Assembly (NCBI GenBank): GCA_019637295.1 | Contig: JAHBVX010000018.1 | Coordinates: forward strand, 1 to 64,000 | Direction: 5' to 3' | DNA: 64,000 nucleotides | Origin: Polyangiaceae bacterium | GTDB taxonomy: Bacteria > Myxococcota_A > Polyangia > Polyangiales > Polyangiaceae | Part shown: positions 18,573 through 26,461 of the stretch, one piece after another | Layout of the letters: each line of letters starts with the position of its first letter | Position numbering within the stretch: the stretch's first letter is position 1 | The notes under the pieces: model-generated | Database searches by the model: none | Told to the model about the DNA's origin: nothing | The model's input: only the letters and a program-made list of their open reading frames with translations | Made by a program: the position numbers and the translations under genes

Positions 18573-19844
18573 ATGACGGTGGGTACTTACCGAACAGGGG
18601 GCGGATTGGGTTGGGCTGCGATTGGCGCGGTCGTCGCGCTGTCCGTCGCGGGTTGTCAGTTCTCTGCCAGCGCGTCGGGCGAAGCCAAGACCGGCGGCGA
18701 GAGCAAGCTCGAGGGCGACGCTTCGCTCACGGCAGGCACCACGAAGCCCGCCCCTAGCGACGACAAGCCCCGGGAGGCCATCCGCTACGAGCAAGGCAAG
18801 CTCGACTACGAAGGCGTGATCAACTTCGAGTACAACAAGGCGAACTTGCGCAACGATGCCGCCACGACCAAGACCCTGAGCGAGTTCAAGGAGTTCTTGC
18901 AGAAGTACGCGGACGTGAACATTCAGGTGGAGGGTCACACGGACTCACGGGGCTCGAACGAGTACAACCGCAAGCTGAGCGACCGCCGCGCCGCTAGCGT
19001 ACGAAAATGGCTGCTCGACAACGGCATCGCGGACTCTCGCGTGACGTCCGTCGGCAAGGGTGAGGACGACCCGCAAGTGCCCGAGCCGGCGGAGTGCCAC
19101 AACCAGGAGCCCGAGGACACGACGCCGTGCGAGGGGCCCTGGGCCACGAATCGACGCGTCGTCTTTCGCGTGACGGACGGCGGACAGAGCCTGCCGCAAG
19201 CCGAGCCCGAGCCCGCAGCCGAACCCGAGCCCGAACCCGAACCCGCACCCGCGCCTGCGCCCGTCGCCGAGAAGAAGTGCAAGTGGCTCGTCGGCCCGCA
19301 CCTGAACATCATCGGCCCCAACTCGTGGGTCGGCTTGGCCGGCGCCGTCGAGCCATGCCTCGACTGGCTCGAGCTGAGCCTGGGCGTCGGCCTCGGTCTG
19401 GGTGACGCCGACGCGGACGCGGGCGGGATCGAAGCCGACGGCAGCTACTGGTCGCTCACGGTGCCGCTGCGCGCGCGCTTCTGGCCGTTCCTCGTGCACT
19501 CGCCGATCGCGGATCTGGGCATCGGCTTCACCCACTACCGCATCTCCGCCGAAGCAGAGGACGGCACGGGTAACGCTTTCGACTACGAGCGCAACACCAC
19601 GCCGTTCATCGCGCACCTGGGCCTCGGCTACGGCTACCGACCGAACGGCGGCGATGGTGGCTTCCGGCTCGCGGTGATCGTCGGCCTGCTCGCTCACCTC
19701 AGTGAGCTCAAGGGCTCGGGCGTCGACGCGCCGGGCTTCGCGGCTGCACAGGCGGCGGCGCTGAAGCAAGCCCTCGACGACGAGACGGACGATTTGAAGA
19801 AGCTCGAGCCCTACGCCGAGCTCTCGCTCGGCTGGCTGTTCTGA
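18573..19844 (+). CDS. OmpA-domain lipoprotein with C-terminal beta-barrel
   Basis: 423 residues from ATG 18573, chosen because the signal peptide and lipobox (SVAGC, Cys 28) follow directly; the frame is open further upstream without a signal. Residues 83-195 are an OmpA-like peptidoglycan-binding domain (INFEYNKANLR, VEGHTDSRGSNEYNRKLSDRRA, NRRVVFRV). An (EP)n/(AP)n linker runs to about 228. The last 190 residues are beta-barrel-like (LELSLGVGLGLG, FIAHLGLGYGY, ending SLGWLF). The usual order is barrel then OmpA domain; here it is reversed. The SDR gene starts 7 bp downstream. Confidence 0.8.
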   Translation: MTVGTYRTGGGLGWAAIGAVVALSVAGCQFSASASGEAKTGGESKLEGDASLTAGTTKPAPSDDKPREAIRYEQGKLDYEGVINFEYNKANLRNDAATTKTLSEFKEFLQKYADVNIQVEGHTDSRGSNEYNRKLSDRRAASVRKWLLDNGIADSRVTSVGKGEDDPQVPEPAECHNQEPEDTTPCEGPWATNRRVVFRVTDGGQSLPQAEPEPAAEPEPEPEPAPAPAPVAEKKCKWLVGPHLNIIGPNSWVGLAGAVEPCLDWLELSLGVGLGLGDADADAGGIEADGSYWSLTVPLRARFWPFLVHSPIADLGIGFTHYRISAEAEDGTGNAFDYERNTTPFIAHLGLGYGYRPNGGDGGFRLAVIVGLLAHLSELKGSGVDAPGFAAAQAAALKQALDDETDDLKKLEPYAELSLGWLF

Positions 19845-19851
19845 GGCGCGC

Positions 19852-20505
19852 ATGGCGAAGATCGCGATCGTCACTGGCGGCTCCGGCGCGCTCGGTCGCG
19901 CCGTGGTGCAGGAGCTCGCGGACGCGGGCTATGTTCTTCACGCTGCTGTCTTGACCGACGCGGAGCAGAGCGCTTGGCGGGGAGCCGGCAGCGCGCACGT
20001 GGTGGATCTCCGGGATCTCGAGGCGACCCGCCGGTGGCTGCAGGCGGTGGGTCGAGTCGACGCGGCGGCGCTTTGTGCCGGCGGCTTCGCGATGGAATCG
20101 CTCGAGGCCCTCAGCGCGGAGCACCTCGACGGCCAGCTCGACGTGAACCTGCGCACCGCGGTCAACACCCTGAGCGCGCTCGTGCCCGTGCTCAGGCCCG
20201 AGGCGTCCGTGGTGCTCGTGGGCACGCAGGCCTACCGCGGCGCCGCCGGCAAGGCCATCTACGCCGCGTCCAAGGCGGCGGTCGTGAGCTTGACCCGCAG
20301 CGCGGCGGCGGAGCTCCGCGAGCGAGGCGTGCGGGTGAACGCCATCTTGCCCGACACCATCGATACGCCGGCCAACCGCGCCGCGATGCCCGACGCGAAC
20401 TTCGACGCCTGGGCAAAGCCGGCGGAGCTCGCGCGAGTGATTGCCTTCCTGTGTTCGGACGCCGCGCGGGTCGTCAGCGGCAACGCCATCGCCGTGGGCC
20501 GCTGA
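19852..20505 (+). CDS. Short-chain dehydrogenase/reductase (SDR)
   Basis: 217 residues. A Rossmann fold opens with IVTGGSGALGRAV (GxxxGxG cofactor site) and DLRDLEATR. The catalytic YxxxK is present as YAASK (about residue 142), and the C-terminal part has NAILPDTIDTPANR and ends VVSGNAIAVGR. It is short for the family. The substrate is unknown. The start ATG lies 7 bp after the OmpA-barrel gene, so the two are probably co-transcribed. Confidence 0.88.
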   Translation: MAKIAIVTGGSGALGRAVVQELADAGYVLHAAVLTDAEQSAWRGAGSAHVVDLRDLEATRRWLQAVGRVDAAALCAGGFAMESLEALSAEHLDGQLDVNLRTAVNTLSALVPVLRPEASVVLVGTQAYRGAAGKAIYAASKAAVVSLTRSAAAELRERGVRVNAILPDTIDTPANRAAMPDANFDAWAKPAELARVIAFLCSDAARVVSGNAIAVGR

Positions 20506-20514
20506 ACGCTTTGC

Positions 20515-22482
20515 TCAGGCGTCGGCCTCTCCGGTGTGGGTCCGCACTCGTTGCCTGAGCACCAGCAGGATGATCAGCACGTTCAGCGTCGAGGCGAAGC
20601 CGAAGATGGGCGCCGCGTGCTCCGGCCACGCGCGCGTGCCGGCGAAGGCGACGCCCGAGAGCAGCGCGGACACCCACAGCCACGGGAGCAGCAGCACCGC
20701 TCCACCGGCGGTGACCGCGGCGAAGGTCATCGCGTCCGTCTGGAACACTCCCGCGACCGGGGAGCCGGTGAGCATCGCCGACACCCGATTGAGCAGGGTG
20801 GCGCTGAGGAGCACGAGCACCAACCAGCCGAGCTTGCGGTTGAACGCGCTGGCGAGCAGGGCCTTGCGCCCGAGGATGAGCACGGCGACCGCGAGCGCCA
20901 GCAGCGTCGCGCTGATGGCGACGAGGCGCTCGGCCGCGACGACGACGCCGCCCGCCAACAGGACGAAGCTGGAGAAGCTGGCGATCACGATGGTGGCGCC
21001 CGCGAGCAAGAGGGTACGGCCACGCGCGCCCACGGTCGGGTCCTGCTCCTTCGCCAGCGCGCGCATGCGCTCCTCGGCCTCGCGTCGTCGCGCCAGGGTC
21101 GCCTCCACCTTCTCGATCGCGACCACCAGCGCCGGAGAGGGCTCGTCGAGCTCGTCCAGCAAGGCCCGGGCCGTATCGGCGTGACCTTGACGCAGTTCGA
21201 GCTCGATCAGCGCGCGAACGCAGCGCTCGTGGGCTTGCTGCGCCGGGCGATTCGACGGCTGCTCGCGGCGGCTCTGGGCGATGCCGAAGCGGGCCTCCGT
21301 CGCCAATCGATGCGCGGCGGCGAGCTGCTCGGCGGTCAAGGCGCCGCTCTGAGCAGCGAGCAGCGCCTCTATCTGGTCGATGCTCGAGAGCGCCGCAGCG
21401 GCGAGCGCGTGAGCGCTGCGCCCCTGGACGAAGCCAGCGAGCTCCTGACGGAAGTGGCGCACGCTCTCGGGGCGCTGGGCTGGGTCGCGCGCGGTGGCGC
21501 GATTGGCCAGCTCCCCGAGCTGCGCTGGCAGCGCGGGCGGGTACGCGACGGGCGGCGAGAGCGCTGCAGCGACCAGGACCCCTTCGAGGCTCTGGCCGTC
21601 GTGACGGCACCTACCGGTCAGCACCTGGTGCAGCGTGGCGCCGAGCAGATACACGTCCGTGTGGGGACCCAGCGCGGAGCCGAGGACCATCTCCGGGGCC
21701 ATGTAGGCCGGCGTCCCGACGATACCACCGTCGCCCTGCGGCTCGCCGACCCGACGCGCGATACCCCAGTCCACCAGGTACACTTCGCCGAACGCACCGA
21801 CCATGACGTTCTCGGGCTTCACGTCGAGGTGCAACAAGCCGCGGCTGTGCGCGAACTCCACGGTCTCGCACACGCGCATCAGGATCTCCAGATTGCCAAG
21901 CAGTGGCTCAGCGCGCTGTCGCTCGCCCCACAGCACGTGCTCGGGATCCTCGAGCAACACGCGCCACTCGACGCCATCGACGCGCTTCATGACGAGCACC
22001 GGCCAGCCGCGGTCGTCGAGGCCGAGCGCGTGGACCGGGATCACGCCCGGATGCTCGAGCGCTCCGGTCGCGCGCGCCTCGTGCACGAGCGCCTCGGCGA
22101 TGCGCGCCGTCGCGCCGGGCTTGAGGCCCTTCACGGCCACCTCGCGGTCGAGCGAGCGCTGCCGGGCGAGGTGCACGGCGCCCATGCCACCTTCACCGAG
22201 GGTGCGGACGAGCGTGAGATCGGGCGCGTGCGGATTCGTCGTGTCGGGGTCGACCACGGCGTCCGCGAGGGGCCCGAGCGAGATGCGCGGCAGCGGCTCG
22301 ACCGAGGGCAACACGGGCTCGGTGCCGTCGGTCGCCAGTGCCGCGGTGGGCGCCGAGCCCAGCTGCCACTCCGCGAGCGCCACGGTGTGCGGTTTCAGAG
22401 TCACGTCCGGGCGCAGCGCGGCTCGATCCAACTCCAGCGCCGTGATGCGCGCCCGAGCACGCAGCTCCACCTCGGTCGTCAA
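20515..22482 (-). CDS. Membrane Ser/Thr protein kinase (PknB type)
   Basis: 655 residues. Kinase domain about 90-355: Gly loop LGEGGMGAV (95-103), catalytic Lys118 in REVAVKGL, HLDVKPEN (218-225) in place of HRDLKPEN, VDWG (237-240) in place of DFG, and GTPAYMAPEM. The Asp of both motifs is kept, but the Arg of HRD is Leu, so activation may not need activation-loop phosphorylation. A helical region (370-480) precedes about six transmembrane segments (490-645), putting the kinase in the cytoplasm. The proposed start is TTG 22482; a later GTG is possible. It diverges from the lipoprotein methyltransferase across 48 bp containing a palindrome. Confidence 0.88.
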   Translation of the reverse strand: MTTEVELRARARITALELDRAALRPDVTLKPHTVALAEWQLGSAPTAALATDGTEPVLPSVEPLPRISLGPLADAVVDPDTTNPHAPDLTLVRTLGEGGMGAVHLARQRSLDREVAVKGLKPGATARIAEALVHEARATGALEHPGVIPVHALGLDDRGWPVLVMKRVDGVEWRVLLEDPEHVLWGERQRAEPLLGNLEILMRVCETVEFAHSRGLLHLDVKPENVMVGAFGEVYLVDWGIARRVGEPQGDGGIVGTPAYMAPEMVLGSALGPHTDVYLLGATLHQVLTGRCRHDGQSLEGVLVAAALSPPVAYPPALPAQLGELANRATARDPAQRPESVRHFRQELAGFVQGRSAHALAAAALSSIDQIEALLAAQSGALTAEQLAAAHRLATEARFGIAQSRREQPSNRPAQQAHERCVRALIELELRQGHADTARALLDELDEPSPALVVAIEKVEATLARRREAEERMRALAKEQDPTVGARGRTLLLAGATIVIASFSSFVLLAGGVVVAAERLVAISATLLALAVAVLILGRKALLASAFNRKLGWLVLVLLSATLLNRVSAMLTGSPVAGVFQTDAMTFAAVTAGGAVLLLPWLWVSALLSGVAFAGTRAWPEHAAPIFGFASTLNVLIILLVLRQRVRTHTGEADA

Positions 22483-22504
22483 GCCCCGAGCATACCTTCC
22501 CGCG

Positions 22505-22516
22505 CGTCAGCTGACG
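22505..22516. promoter_or_regulatory. 12-bp palindrome in a divergent promoter region
   Basis: CGTCAGCTGACG is a perfect palindrome in the middle of the 48-bp gap between the divergent kinase and methyltransferase genes. One regulator could act on both. The short length makes chance possible. Confidence 0.35.
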
Positions 22517-22530
22517 ATGGGACCTGTGCT

Positions 22531-23361
22531 ATGCCGACGGTGATGCTCCAAACGGTCGCCGCTTGCGCGTTCAGCACCGCTCTCGTCCTCTCGTGCGCGT
22601 CGGCGCCGGTGCCCGCGCCCTCCGCGTCGCCGAGGCCAGGGAGCCCGACGGCGACACCACCTCCGTCCGAGCCCGCGCCGCTACCGCGGGCTCACGACAA
22701 CGCTGGCGAGCAGGGTCACGCGCACGGTCACGATGACGCTCACGCCCACGGCCACGAGCACGACGACACCCACCCTACGGCGACGCATCGCTTCGACGAC
22801 GTGACGCACTGGGTTCGTGTCTTCGACGATCCGAGCCGAGACGCCTGGCAGCGGCCGGCCTACGTCGTGGGTCTGCTCGCGCTGTCGCCCAGTGACACGG
22901 TGGCGGACCTGGGCACCGGCACGGGCTATTTCGTACCGCACCTGTCGAAGGCGGTGCCGAAGGGGCAGGTGCTGGCCGTCGACGTCGAGGAGAAGCTGCT
23001 CGAGCACGTGCGGCAGCGCGCTCACAAGGCCGGCCTCGGCAACGTGCGCACGGTGCTCGCCAAGACCGATGACGCGACCCTGCCGGGCGGCGTGAGCGTA
23101 GTGCTGCTGGTCAACACCTACCACCACATCGGCAAGCGCATCGCGTACTTTCGCGCCGTCGGGGAGCGCCTCGGGCAGACCGGCCGGGTGGTCATCGTGG
23201 ACTTCAAGCTCGGCAAGTTTCCCGTGGGCCCGCCGGACTCCCACAAGCTAGCTCCGGAGAAGGTGGAGCAGGAGCTGACCGCCGCGGGCTTCGGCCGCTG
23301 CAAGCGCGACGACACCCTGCCCTACCAGTACGCGCTGGTGTTCTCGCGGGCTTGCCGCTAG
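22531..23361 (+). CDS. Lipoprotein with His-rich segment and SAM-methyltransferase domain
   Basis: 276 residues from ATG 22531. A hydrophobic N-terminus ends in VLSC (Cys 22), then a Pro/Ser linker and a His/Asp-rich segment at about 54-85 (HAHGHDDAHAHGHEHDD) that looks like a metal-binding patch. Residues 95-276 are a class I methyltransferase: VADLGTGTGYFVPHLS (SAM motif I), VLAVDVEEKLLE, NTYHHIGKR and GRVVIVDFKLG. Export of a SAM-dependent enzyme is puzzling because SAM is cytoplasmic; related myxobacterial proteins with the same layout may have lost catalysis or act elsewhere. It is divergent from the membrane kinase. Confidence 0.8.
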   Translation: MPTVMLQTVAACAFSTALVLSCASAPVPAPSASPRPGSPTATPPPSEPAPLPRAHDNAGEQGHAHGHDDAHAHGHEHDDTHPTATHRFDDVTHWVRVFDDPSRDAWQRPAYVVGLLALSPSDTVADLGTGTGYFVPHLSKAVPKGQVLAVDVEEKLLEHVRQRAHKAGLGNVRTVLAKTDDATLPGGVSVVLLVNTYHHIGKRIAYFRAVGERLGQTGRVVIVDFKLGKFPVGPPDSHKLAPEKVEQELTAAGFGRCKRDDTLPYQYALVFSRACR

Positions 23362-23408
23362 CTGCCGCGCGGCATCCCGCGCCATCCCGCGCTATACTCG
23401 TGAGGCCG

Positions 23409-23594
23409 ATGCCTGACACGGAGGAGGCCCTAGGCCGACGGGTCGCCGTGCTCGAAGACGAGCTCGCGGCGGAGGAAGCGGAGACGACACACCTCGCAGC
23501 GGAGCGCGCCTCCGCAGCCTCGCCCAAGCAAACAGCGCAGAACCACGAGACAAGGGGCGAACCGAGCCCGTGCCCACGGAAGCAGGTGCAGTGA
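23409..23594 (+). CDS. Small acidic coiled-coil-like protein, unknown
   Basis: 61 residues from ATG 23409, beginning MPDTEEALGRRVAVLEDELA and continuing with a Glu/Ala-rich helix. Its TGA (23592-23594) overlaps the GTG at 23591 of the radical SAM gene as GTGA, which suggests a coupled small gene. Composition and position are the only support. Confidence 0.4.
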   Translation: MPDTEEALGRRVAVLEDELAAEEAETTHLAAERASAASPKQTAQNHETRGEPSPCPRKQVQ

Positions 23595-24526
23595 CTCGAG
23601 GCTGGCCCGCGTACCTCGACCTGTCGATGACGGAGCTCCGCAGGCGCAGCGACGCGGCGCTCGCGGCGCTCGCGCGCTGCGAGGTGTGCCCGCGCAACTG
23701 CCGCGTCAATCGACTGGTCGACGAGGCTCGCGTGTGCGCGACCGGGCGCTACGCCAAGGTCAGTACCTGGTTCGCGCACTTTGGCGAGGAAGACTGCCTG
23801 CGAGGCACCCGCGGCTCCGGGACCATCTTCTTCGCCTTCTGCAACTTGAAGTGCGTCTTCTGCCAGAACCACGACACCTCCCAGGCTGGTCAAGGTCGCG
23901 TGCTGTCGCCCGCCGAGCTCGCCGGCGCGATGCTCGACTTGCAGAGCCAGGGTTGCCACAACATCAACTTCGTCACGCCCGAGCACGTGGTGCCGCAGCT
24001 CCTCGAGGCTCTCCCCATCGCCATCGAGCGCGGCTTGCGCCTGCCCATCGTGTACAACACCAGCGCCTACGACGCGCTGGAGTCGCTGCGCTGGATGGAC
24101 GGCATCGTCGACATCTACATGCCCGACTTCAAGCTGATGAGCCGCGAGCGCTCGCGCCGCTACCTCAAGGCCAAGGACTACCCCGACGTGGCCAAGCAGG
24201 TTCTGCGCGAGATGCAGCGCCAAGTCGGGCCGCTCGAGCTGGGGCCGAGCGGGCTCGCCCGCCGGGGCGTGCTCGTGCGCCACTTGGTGATGCCGGGGGC
24301 CCTCGACGAGTCCGAGGCCATCTTCCGATTCCTGGCGGAGCAGGTGTCCCCCGCCACCTACGTCAATGTCATGGGCCAATACCGCCCCGAGTATCGGGCC
24401 AGCGAGCACCCGGAGATCGCGCGGCGCCCCACCGCCGACGAGATGGCGCGCGCGCGCGCGCTGTTCTTCGAGTCGGGCCTGTCCCGTCTCGACACGCGAG
24501 CCCCTCATCGGCTCGTCGTCGTGTGA
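23591..24526 (+). CDS. Radical SAM protein, COG1313 (PflA-like) type
   Basis: 311 residues from GTG 23591 (overlapping the small upstream gene); GTG 23570 is an alternative. An N-terminal CEVCPRNCRVNR cluster and a later CATGR segment match the extra Cys region of the COG1313 group. The radical SAM motif is CNLKCVFC (Cys 84, 88, 91), preceded by SGTIFFAF. Later motifs are NINFVTPEHVVPQ, PIVYNTSAYD, VDIYMPDFK and VRHLVMPGALDESEAIFRFL. The family is annotated as putative pyruvate-formate-lyase activating enzymes but the substrate is unproven, and no formate-lyase-like partner is adjacent. A large Fe-S activase is encoded 7 kb upstream. Confidence 0.88.
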   Translation: MTRGWPAYLDLSMTELRRRSDAALAALARCEVCPRNCRVNRLVDEARVCATGRYAKVSTWFAHFGEEDCLRGTRGSGTIFFAFCNLKCVFCQNHDTSQAGQGRVLSPAELAGAMLDLQSQGCHNINFVTPEHVVPQLLEALPIAIERGLRLPIVYNTSAYDALESLRWMDGIVDIYMPDFKLMSRERSRRYLKAKDYPDVAKQVLREMQRQVGPLELGPSGLARRGVLVRHLVMPGALDESEAIFRFLAEQVSPATYVNVMGQYRPEYRASEHPEIARRPTADEMARARALFFESGLSRLDTRAPHRLVVV

Positions 24527-24568
24527 CCTGGGCTGCCCCCAGGCCGCTGGAGTCGCTATGCTGACGGC

Positions 24569-25159
24569 GTGGCACTCTCCGGCTCCGAACGCAGCAACGC
24601 GCTGATCCACCTCTACCGCGCCGAGGTCGCGCGCATGACGGCGTATCGGGTCCGGCTCGATACCACTACGAACTGGGCGGTCGGCACCACCGCTGCCCTC
24701 GTCTCGTTTGCTCTGGGCAACGCGCGCATTCCCCACTACGCCCTCGGGCTGGCGGCGCTGCTGAACCTGCTGTTCTTGTGGATGGAGTCGCGACGCTTCC
24801 AGAGCTACCGACTCATCGAGCATCGGGTCCGTATCCTCGAGCAAGGGTTCATGACCGAGGCGGTGGACCCGCGTCGAGCCGCCGAGGGCTGGGAGGCGAA
24901 GCTCGCGGAGTCCCTGGCTCGTCCGAGCTTGCCGGTCCCACTCGCTGATGCGGTCGCCGTGCGCGCACGCCGCAACTACCTGTGGCTCATCCTCGTGATC
25001 TATGGCGGTTGGTTCCTCAAGCTCGAGCTGAGCGGCGGTTTCCCCAGCGGCGCCGCCGCGGGGTCCGTTCCCGGCGCATGGGTCGTCGCCCTCGCTCTCG
25101 TGCCGCTCCTTGGACTGCTCTACGTGTCCCGCCGCCGTTCACCAGAAGACCCGGGGTGA
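24569..25159 (+). CDS. DUF2270 integral membrane protein
   Basis: 196 residues from GTG 24569. The N-terminal helix NALIHLYRAEVARMTAYRVRLD leads into two membrane segments (WAVGTTAALVSFALG; YALGLAALLNLLFLW), followed by ESRRFQSYRLIEHRVRILEQ, then two C-terminal membrane segments (LWLILVIYGGWFLKL; WVVALALVPLLGLLYV). This is the DUF2270 layout; function unknown. Confidence 0.8.
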   Translation: MALSGSERSNALIHLYRAEVARMTAYRVRLDTTTNWAVGTTAALVSFALGNARIPHYALGLAALLNLLFLWMESRRFQSYRLIEHRVRILEQGFMTEAVDPRRAAEGWEAKLAESLARPSLPVPLADAVAVRARRNYLWLILVIYGGWFLKLELSGGFPSGAAAGSVPGAWVVALALVPLLGLLYVSRRRSPEDPG

Positions 25160-25196
25160 GCCCGCGCCCAGCGACACTCATCCTGCCATCCAGCAG

Positions 25197-25412
25197 ATGG
25201 TCATCCAGGGCTACCGGCGCATGTCACTCGCCGACAAGTTCCGCCAAGTGGAGCAGCTCAACCTCGCGGTGCTGCAGCTCGCCGCGGCGCGCATCGAGCA
25301 GGACTACCCGGGCATCTCCGAGCGGGGGCTGCTCTTGCGCCTCGCGGCCCGGTGGCTGCCGCGCGAAACCATGATTCGAGTGTTCGCCTGGGATCCGGAG
25401 CGGCCTGATTGA
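25197..25412 (+). CDS. Small protein, probable partner of a lost nucleotidyltransferase-like gene
   Basis: 71 residues from ATG 25197; the frame is open upstream to 25110. It reads SLADKFRQVEQLNLAVLQLA, then ISERGLLLRLAARWLP, a helical pattern I have seen in short proteins encoded just upstream of nucleotidyltransferase-like (AbiEii/MNT-type) proteins. Its TGA overlaps the TTG start of the degraded downstream gene (TTGA). Confidence 0.5.
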   Translation: MVIQGYRRMSLADKFRQVEQLNLAVLQLAAARIEQDYPGISERGLLLRLAARWLPRETMIRVFAWDPERPD

Positions 25413-25518
25413 GCGCGTTGGCCGAGCCCATCGCGGTCACGTTGGTGGTCGCTGGAGCACTCCACCTGGCCAGCATGTTCAAGGTCGATGTCTTCGTGTC
25501 GGACCGGATTGGTATGGC
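25409..25518 (+). pseudogene. Nucleotidyltransferase-like gene with internal deletion
   Basis: TTG 25409 overlaps the previous stop. The frame reads LAEPIAVTLVVAGAL and then jumps to HLASMFKVDVFVSDRIGMAQ. In the family I compare it with, about 80 residues, including the GSxAxxxxG..R.T.D nucleotidyltransferase motif, separate these two parts. After about 25518 the frame runs antisense into the neighbouring gene. The product cannot be active. Confidence 0.5.
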
Positions 25519-26010
25519 TCAACTCGGCGGCCGCTCCAGTTCTTCGAACACCAGGCCCAGCGCGGCGAGCGCGCGCCCTAGCCGCTCGAGCTGCGCGGGC
25601 GGAATGTGCTGTCGGGTGATGCGGTAGCCTTCTCCACGCGCGTCTCGGACCTGCAGGATGCGCACGCTGTAGTGGCTGTTGCTGGCCTCGGACCTCCGGT
25701 TCTCACGCCAGGTGCGCACCGTTGCCAGCTCGGACAGGGGGATCGACCACACGACCCGCTTGGACGCGAAGGTGTTCATCCGACTGACGAGGGAGATGGA
25801 CTCTTGCGTCAGCACCAGGTGACCGCTGGTGCCGATCGAGAGGACGAAGAAGAATGCCCCGGGCAGCGCGGTCAACACCGTGAGCAGGTAGACCTCCTCG
25901 AGCGCTGCGCCTCCGCCCATCAGCAGCAATACCAGCCCGAAGCCGGTGACCACCCACGGCCGGTCGGCCGTGTCGACCTCGGCCAGCACCCCGGCGTTGG
26001 CGTCACTCAC
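25519..26010 (-). CDS. Membrane protein with two central helices, unknown
   Basis: 163 residues from GTG 26010. Two adjacent hydrophobic segments (WVVTGFGLVLLLMGGGAAL; VYLLTVLTALPGAFFFVLSI) are followed by a soluble beta-rich part (LVLTQESISLVSR, KRVVWSIPLSELATVRTW, YSVRILQVRDARGEGYRI) that resembles the PH-like domains of small bacterial membrane proteins. Its stop lies at the end of the broken nucleotidyltransferase gene on the other strand. Confidence 0.6.
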   Translation of the reverse strand: MSDANAGVLAEVDTADRPWVVTGFGLVLLLMGGGAALEEVYLLTVLTALPGAFFFVLSIGTSGHLVLTQESISLVSRMNTFASKRVVWSIPLSELATVRTWRENRRSEASNSHYSVRILQVRDARGEGYRITRQHIPPAQLERLGRALAALGLVFEELERPPS

Positions 26011-26090
26011 CGACCGCAGTTTGCATCAACGGCGCCGGGGGGGCACCCGCCTTGGGTGGTTTTTGCGCGAGTGGTCATGGTAGACACCCA

Positions 26091-26444
26091 ATGATGATAC
26101 GCCTCGGGGTGTGGATTCCGCTCATCGCATTCATCGCAGCCGTGGGCGTCGCCTGCTCCCGCGAGAAGCGGAGCGCCACAGGAGCGTCGAGTGCCGAGCC
26201 GTCCGCCGCAGCTGCGCTGAAGGGATGCCCCTTCGACGTGAAGGAGCATGAGCAGGACTGCAAGCGCGCGTGGGCGAACTATCAGATCTGGTTCGATCAG
26301 AACAAGTGTGCTCAGGGCAAGCCCGACACCGAGTCCGAGTTCATGGACGACTGCAGCAAGAACTCGAGGGTAACGTACGGGTGCCTCGAGCTCTACGCTG
26401 GATGCGACGAGCTGAACTCCTGTGAGCAGGCGTGTAGCGAGTAG
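26091..26444 (+). CDS. Small Cys-rich lipoprotein
   Basis: 117 residues from ATG 26091. The signal peptide IPLIAFIAAVGVAC gives the lipobox Cys. After a Ser/Ala linker, the mature part has about eight Cys (KGCPF, QDCKRAW, NKCAQG, DDCSKN, YGCLELYAGCDEL, NSCEQACSE) and many charged residues, suggesting a disulfide-bonded helical domain. No family is recognised. Confidence 0.65.
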   Translation: MMIRLGVWIPLIAFIAAVGVACSREKRSATGASSAEPSAAAALKGCPFDVKEHEQDCKRAWANYQIWFDQNKCAQGKPDTESEFMDDCSKNSRVTYGCLELYAGCDELNSCEQACSE

Positions 26445-26461
26445 ATGCGCGCGCCCCAGCG

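Noticed and set aside
20536-22530. Long plus-strand frame reading into the methyltransferase
   Set aside because: The first 665 codons are antisense to the Ser/Thr kinase and rich in His/Arg/Gln; only the part from ATG 22531 is a protein.
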